Shown here: piece after piece, positions 58,373-64,000 of the stretch
Position numbering within the stretch: the stretch's first letter is position 1
Layout of the letters: every line of letters starts with the position of its first letter
Origin: Pyrenopolyporus hunteri
Taxonomy: Eukaryota > Ascomycota > Sordariomycetes > Xylariales > Hypoxylaceae
Direction of reading: 5' to 3'
Length of the DNA stretch: 64,000 nucleotides
NCBI GenBank assembly: GCA_902806595.1
Contig: CADCXC010000009.1
Location: forward strand, 1,116,001-1,180,000
Program-made: the position numbers and the translations under genes
Notes under the pieces: generated by a model
What the model saw: only the letters and a program-made list of their open reading frames with translations
Database searches by the model: none
Told to the model about the DNA's origin: nothing

Positions 58373-61300
58373 TTTTTTTTTATTTTTATTTTTTTTTTAC
58401 AGGGGTCATGAATTTAAGGATGTTTTTTACAGTTGAATTGAGTGACTATGGAGACTCAAAGTCATTGGTGTTACCTGGTGTAGACGGCGTTAGGGTATTT
58501 TACTTTTACATTTACTGTATGTCGGAGTGATGGTGTCTAATGGTCCCGAAATCAATGGTCGGTCTTACTATAGACATAGACATATACCACGTCTTTCAAT
58601 ACGGTTGCCAGTGTATCCTATCTTCTAGGACTTCCTCCTCATATCGATCAAACGTTCAACACCGAACCATCTGCGTCACTGTAGCTAGAATCTCCCACGA
58701 TGAGTAAGGCGCCCGTTGCGATTCTTGATCGGCCCAATGTGTCGGTCAAATCACACTCGACCTCATCATAATAATACCCAATACAGAAGATATCTTATGC
58801 GTACCCAGCGAGCACGTCACTGATCCGTAACCCAGGATGCATCTCAGCGCATCACTCACATGCCTTATTAGTACAGTCCTTGGGGACTCCGACCCAAATG
58901 TTGCTCCGCCAGTCGGGCCGCACCCTATTACCAATGAATTACACAGCTCCGGTCAGCTCACACGAACTCACTCCAGATCCCTGCTCTTCGATAACAAGGG
59001 TTTGAATCGTAGGCGCCGCGTCCGATTGCGTGGTATCAATCGGAGATCATTTTCACGGCTACCATCTTGTCTGTCAAAAGTACCTAATTTACCTCCTACC
59101 TACCTACATATTCTCCGACCTGGTCGGTGAGCCGCAGAGAGGTAAATTCTCCTATACATAAGACGAGCCGCCCTACCTTATCGACTTGCCCAATCAGAGG
59201 CGCGTGCGACCACGTTTGGGATACGCCCAGAGGTAAAACGTTAAGGGGGCGCCGGCAACTGGTAAGCACACGCGTGGGGGGCCGCCATATAGCCAATGGC
59301 TGGCTGCACATGCACGGCACATTGACAAGACAGACCCGGCGCCGGCACTTGCCGCGTGTGTGTGGTTTTCCAATATCAAATAAGGATATATTGTTCCTTC
59401 TCTCCTTACCACCTTTCTGAGCGAAAAAAAAACGCGGCGCAAAAAAGAAACAGACCAACCGCAAAATTTTTGTATCCACTGTCATCTTCATGACGACGCG
59501 ACTCCACGTCCGACTCGCAAACAGCGAACCGGACAGCGTCGTGGGAAGGCTTCGCCCTTACACAAGTCGTCACGCGCAAACAACATATCTACATTCCTGG
59601 GGATTTGCGCCGGCGCAGGCAGGGCGACGATGACGACACCGCTGTCACCTACGTCGAACCCGGACTCTCCCCCCAGCGTCGCTCTCTCCTGCCATAGTTC
59701 ATCTCGGTCTTGGCCCCGACCTGTCATTGACCAGACGGGGCATCATGCCTTCGTTGGGCGGCTGCTAGGATCGTGATCCTGGCTCGGTCCCGTCTTGATT
59801 TGGTTGCGTGGGTGAAGCCGGATTCGAGTGATTGCAAATACTTTACTACCGCAGCAAGGAGTGTATGTGTGTGTGTGAATGAACGAATCCGCCATGGGGT
59901 ACCCGAGGGTATGAGTGGCTGACCGAGGCGATGACGCGCGGGCTTACATGTACATCTTATATCCCCAGGATGACGAGCCTATCACCGTCCGCCGTCATCA
60001 GCCTCACTAAATCTAGATCCCCCCCCGGCGTGTGTAACGAGAGATATACATGCAGCGAGAGGTCGCAGTCGGGCCCTGGGGCCTGTGTACCCCGATATCT
60101 ACGGCTCTTCGTGAGAGATTCTTGTGATCTCGAGCTCCGTCGAGAAAGGCAGAGCGGCGTTCAACTTCCAGTTCTTCTCTTCCGAGCCCCGGGATATATA
60201 GTGTACAGCCTCTCTAGGAATCCACTTATATCTCCATTCGTCTCTACCAACGTTTGAGCAAATGTCATCCACTCTCAAATCCCAAACAGTTCCAAATATA
60301 CAAGCACCGTGAGGTCCATAGGCAATAGCCATCACTAGCCCTGCTTTTTAGTCGGAGTCCCCTCGCCCCGCGCAAGCATATGATGACGACGATAAGGGAG
60401 GCTATTCAAGTTTGCTATACTATACCGTATCGTATTATACTCTCCTGATGTTTCGATACGTCCACCAACACCTGGCCCACGACAATATACCGGCCAATGC
60501 AGCCCGCATATCACTGGCCCAGCGTGGTATCTCGCGCATTGCAATTGTTAGAACTCTCTCATCCCTTGCCCGATTGAGAAGACCTGATTCGCCCTGCGCC
60601 TCTATGGCGCCGTCTTGGCAAGCCACGTCGATTGCTCTGGTTGCCCGCCGCTATCACACATCTCCCAACACCTGCTTCGGCCTACGTTTGGGACGTAGGC
60701 CTGGAATAAACTCGTGCGACTTATCTCCTCAATCTGCTCGTCAGCGGGCCGCGTCACCGCCGTGTGATGTGGCTGGCTAGTCCGAGCGTGCCAAGAAATA
60801 AGCTGGGTTGAGATGGAGATGTAGGTGTTCATGTAAGTTTAGGTGGGCAATTACCTCGGGCTATTGGGAATTATCAATCTGGAGATAGCTGAGCGATTTG
60901 TTATTATTTTGCGGAGTGAAATGTCATACGCATGTCCCATTCCCGGAGCCCCGACGCCGGTCCGGCAGATCCCGAGGCTTATAGCCGGAGGGGGTAAAGC
61001 CGGGAGAAGTCCATATCTACCTACGTAGGTATCTATATATTCAGGCCGTTTATTCACGGTTGATGTAAAGGACGTCAAATGCGCCATGTGTGTAGCAATT
61101 TCATACAGGTTTTGTATACCAGCCTATGTCCTCTCAGTCAGGGGGCACGCCCTACCATCAGCTTTGTCCTTGTCCTAGTATTCCGTCGATTAGATTAAGC
61201 CATCGCAAAATGTAGAGTTATATTTAAGGGTCCCCTGGCTCTATATATTTATAGTATAGGTTCCTAGTATTAAAGATCCCGTTAATTGGAAGTCGATATC

Positions 61301-63562
61301 GTAAGACCCGTAATACAGTTAGGCTATCAGTCTCGTGTGCCTCCTTCACTTTCCCGTGTTGGTTGCCATTCACAGACGGTCGTGTATGAGGTAGGGTAGA
61401 TCCTCATATCTACCTCCCTACCTAAGTAACAAAGTGGAATCCCGAGAATCTCAGTCATAAGGTGCATCTTTGGAAGGGCACTCATACGGAAGGTGCTGTT
61501 ACCCGAAGCAAGACGTATCAATGTTTCAGTTCAATGAGATATTTATGGGAGATAACACACACGAAGGCTATAGGTACTGCCTAGAGTTTACGTTAGAATA
61601 TTTCCATGTACATGCTATCTTCTGATCCATATGCAGGCCGTCTAGAAAATCCCGACGTAAGTCATTTACGGTCTCTCAACTCGGGGTATGCTGCACGAGA
61701 TATTTCTATGCCCAACCACGGCTTTTTGATCATAGGAGTCTTTGCTCAGATACAGCCGCCGCGATAGCTGGTCGACGGGAACCTTGATGACCCTTTCTCT
61801 ATCGTACGCAAGGCGACATTCCCACATGGGGTAGGCATGTGCTACCCCTGACGCGGGTATATATCATCACGAAAGAAAATATTAGACGCTTAAGACTTGG
61901 AATCAAGATTCTATAGTTACCTCTTGGATATCTAAAGAGTGGGAATGCCGATATAGCTGTATTACCTATTGGCGTTATAGCTATAGCTCTCGACTGAGGA
62001 CTGATAACCCTAGGTCTTTTGCCCCTTTTATACCCTAACCCTAACCCCAACCCTAACTTTAACCCTGACCTATTCGCGTTTGAAGGAACGAATGTGATTG
62101 AAACGGTTAAAAATCCTTCTCTATCATTATAAACAATAAACATTAAAAGCCTTTTTAAAGTCAAATCGATCAGTAGGAAAGAATAAATAAGTTAGTTCAG
62201 GATGAGAACTACAAATTTTGCTAAGCTACCTAGGTACTTAAGAGGCCGAATAGGCGGTGGGATTACATATGAAGAAGTAAAGAATATCAACTAGAAATGC
62301 ATCTATATCTACTTCAGTAGCTTACGTAGGAAAAGCCCGATTATCAGCTAGTGAGCGGCTTATACAGCATTACATGTAGACTCTTATCAGATTCCGCGAG
62401 CTGTAGCAGCACCGCTAACCCCTACCACCCCGTCCCTCCCATCGCGGATGATCCGTCTCGAGAATAGCTTATGGTATATTCCGTGCTCAACTCTGGCAAC
62501 ACGCTGAAGTCCCCGTTTCGACCTGCTTGCGATAGTTTCCCGAGGGGCTCTCCTTCGTAATCCTAGGTACCCCAGCCCATTTCTAACTTTCTTGCTAGCG
62601 AGTCGGTATGCCGTTAGTTTCTACTCTCATATACCTCCAAGCCCGACATTATATTCCGTTAGACTCTTACCTCCTCTGCATATATTGCCCACCTATTATC
62701 TAATAGTCTTGTTAATGTAGTCAAGTAAGATAACGGGAGATGAATTCCTCTTCAAGCCTTTACATATAGCATCACCCGCATACATATATATCTCCAGGCC
62801 AATACGGTAAATACCGAATTGGGCCAGGGGTAGCTACCTAGTCAAGCTAGTCAATACGAACGTCATCGTGTGAACTAGTGAGCCGGCGTCCCCAGCATTG
62901 AGGGACCCCTCGTACGAACTAGTCTTAAAACAACCTCAGAAGCCGTGTTGAAGGAGCCGTAGGGCTGGGCGTTAATTTCGGCACTTGAGATACCATCAAC
63001 ACTGCAGCGTAATCACGGCATATGGAGGCATCCAAGACAGCGGCTACCTAAACCCCTGCCTCACATACTCATTCCCACTATGTATAGTCATAGTCTAACA
63101 CCATTTTCGCTCTCCAGAGTATCTTTCCGGGTTCCTGGCCCCTAGTAATGATATATTTGGATATATCCCTATATATGTACTCTGCGCGCCGTCATACCCC
63201 TATTTTCCGAGCCTATAAATACATAAAGTACCTAGATAGATACTTGAACATGGCATTCGCTCCGTAAAGACAGGCAGGTATATCGCTCTCTCCAATTCCA
63301 ATAAAGTATCGCACAAGCCCATGACGTGACGTTCGTAGAATCGCGTAACCATATCCAAAATCGCTTTCTGTTCGTTCGCTTTCTCGGTAGTGCGCCACCG
63401 AGCAAGCTTCATGTTATAATACAGTACAAGGAACCTAATTACCATCCCAAACCCCTTTTTATTTCACTTCGCCGTGAATCGTGCGCCGTGACCAAAATTT
63501 GGTAAGTTCCTAGATAGGTACCAGGTAGGTATGTAGACGCAATAACCCCGCGATCACGTCCC
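58373..63562. other. Gene-poor region with interstitial telomere-like array
   Basis: Five kb without a supported gene. A GC-richer stretch at about 59200-59760 has competing short frames on both strands. A telomere-like array lies at 62033-62070, TAGGTA-type motifs at 59086-59106, 61018-61032 and 63508-63532, and a short GT run near 59862. From 62150 on the DNA is AT-rich and featureless. Confidence 0.5.
62033..62070. repeat. Interstitial telomere-like repeat (CCCTAA)n
   Basis: Six consecutive hexamers are CCCTAA, CCCTAA, CCCCAA, CCCTAA, CTTTAA and CCCTGA. Three are exact copies of the fungal telomere unit (TTAGGG on the other strand) and three are degenerate. Confidence 0.85.
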
Positions 63563-64000
63563 TTACCCCTGTCCCCCCGCAAGGAAAAAGTCAAGCTCCT
63601 TCCCCTGCCCGATAGCGTGCTCGTTCTCCGCGAGCTGCTCGAGGAGGCTTAAGAACGGGTCCTTATCTTCGCCAGGCGCGGTGCCCGCGCTGCTATTATG
63701 GCTTTTTGCCCCGGGGCTCGGAGCGGCCGTGACGTGGGAGGACTGCTTCCGCTGGTCTTCATCGTGGTGCCAGGGCGTGGGGGAGGAGAAGGTATTGGTC
63801 GGCACGGTTCCGAACATCGGGTCATAGGTCGCGGCACCGAGACTGCTTTCGTTGTCGCCACTAGGGCTGGGAGTTGCATAGTGGTAGGACGGAGAGAACG
63901 GTGCTGGAGGTATGGATTCCATCTGTTGTTGTTGGGTTGGTTGGTGGGACGCGGGATCGAATCCTATTGATGATGGCGGGCGTGGCGCGTTATTAGTAAT
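63563..64000 (-). CDS. 3' end of an unidentified gene (5' part off the right edge)
   Basis: The minus-strand frame is open from the window edge (64000) to the stop at 63563, giving the last 145 residues of a protein. The visible part is Pro/Ser/Gln-rich and probably disordered (ASHQPTQQQQ, PPAPFSPSYHYATPSPSGD), then ends with an amphipathic DPFLSLLEQLAENEHAIG and LDFFLAGGQG. Acidic, aromatic and leucine-containing C-termini of this kind are common in activation domains of fungal transcription factors, so a regulator is a reasonable guess. No domain is visible in this fragment. An internal ATG at 63922 exists but nothing favours it as the start, because the frame stays open upstream. Confidence 0.6.
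   Translation of the reverse strand: MTNNAPRPPSSIGFDPASHQPTQQQQMESIPPAPFSPSYHYATPSPSGDNESSLGAATYDPMFGTVPTNTFSSPTPWHHDEDQRKQSSHVTAAPSPGAKSHNSSAGTAPGEDKDPFLSLLEQLAENEHAIGQGKELDFFLAGGQG

Noticed and set aside
59488..59760. Possible small gene in a GC-richer stretch
   Set aside because: Short frames of 48-79 codons compete on both strands, with no intron that joins them into one consistent protein.
61799..62164. 121-codon minus-strand frame with LGLGLGLG
   Set aside because: The repeat peptide is simply the telomere-like array read in frame; the rest has no coding character.

Overview
The window looks like nuclear DNA of a filamentous ascomycete (Pezizomycotina, probably a sordariomycete; the taxonomic rank is inference). 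Genes are split by short introns of about 50-200 bp with GT-AG ends and CTAAC/CTGAC-type branch sites. The recognisable proteins are typically fungal: KEX1, fungal MED1, AIM24, a Boi-type SH3-SAM-PH protein, RTA1 membrane proteins and a ferric reductase. Intergenic DNA is long (1-5 kb) and peppered with TAGGTACC/CCTACC-type short palindromes. I found no rRNA, tRNA, CRISPR array or intact transposon.

Layout, left to right. The 3' end of an RTA1-like gene (2-355, +) enters from the left edge. It is followed on the + strand by a membrane-anchored SGNH hydrolase (2133-3375), a 2-oxoglutarate/Fe(II) dioxygenase (4322-5582), AIM24 (6730-8148), a large disordered protein of unknown function (10911-13067) and the Mediator subunit MED1 (14699-16848). 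A Boi-like cell-polarity scaffold (18672-21727, -) faces away from a Q-rich SP-RING (MIZ/PIAS-type) SUMO ligase candidate (25046-29321, +). That gene converges on KEX1 carboxypeptidase (31632-33679, -), next to a small uncharacterised gene (35552-36100, -).

The stretch 36101-41606 is gene-poor. A GC-rich, apparently frameshifted gene remnant (41607-42149, -) and an alpha/beta-hydrolase lipase (42586-43711, -) follow. A second, complete RTA1 gene (46184-47325, +), a coiled-coil protein of unknown function (49858-51252, +) and a ferric reductase (56394-58372, +) come next. The 3' end of an unidentified gene (63563 to the right edge, -) closes the window.

These are mostly unlinked housekeeping or surface functions: secretory-pathway processing, lipid handling, iron uptake, polarity, transcription and SUMO conjugation. 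I see no biosynthetic cluster or defence island. Gene models were assembled by hand from reading frames and splice signals; nearly every junction restores frame and family motifs, but none has transcript support. The least explained items are the broken GC-rich gene, the extra cysteine quartet in the SP-RING protein, an interstitial telomere-like array, several perfect palindromes and the three uncharacterised proteins.
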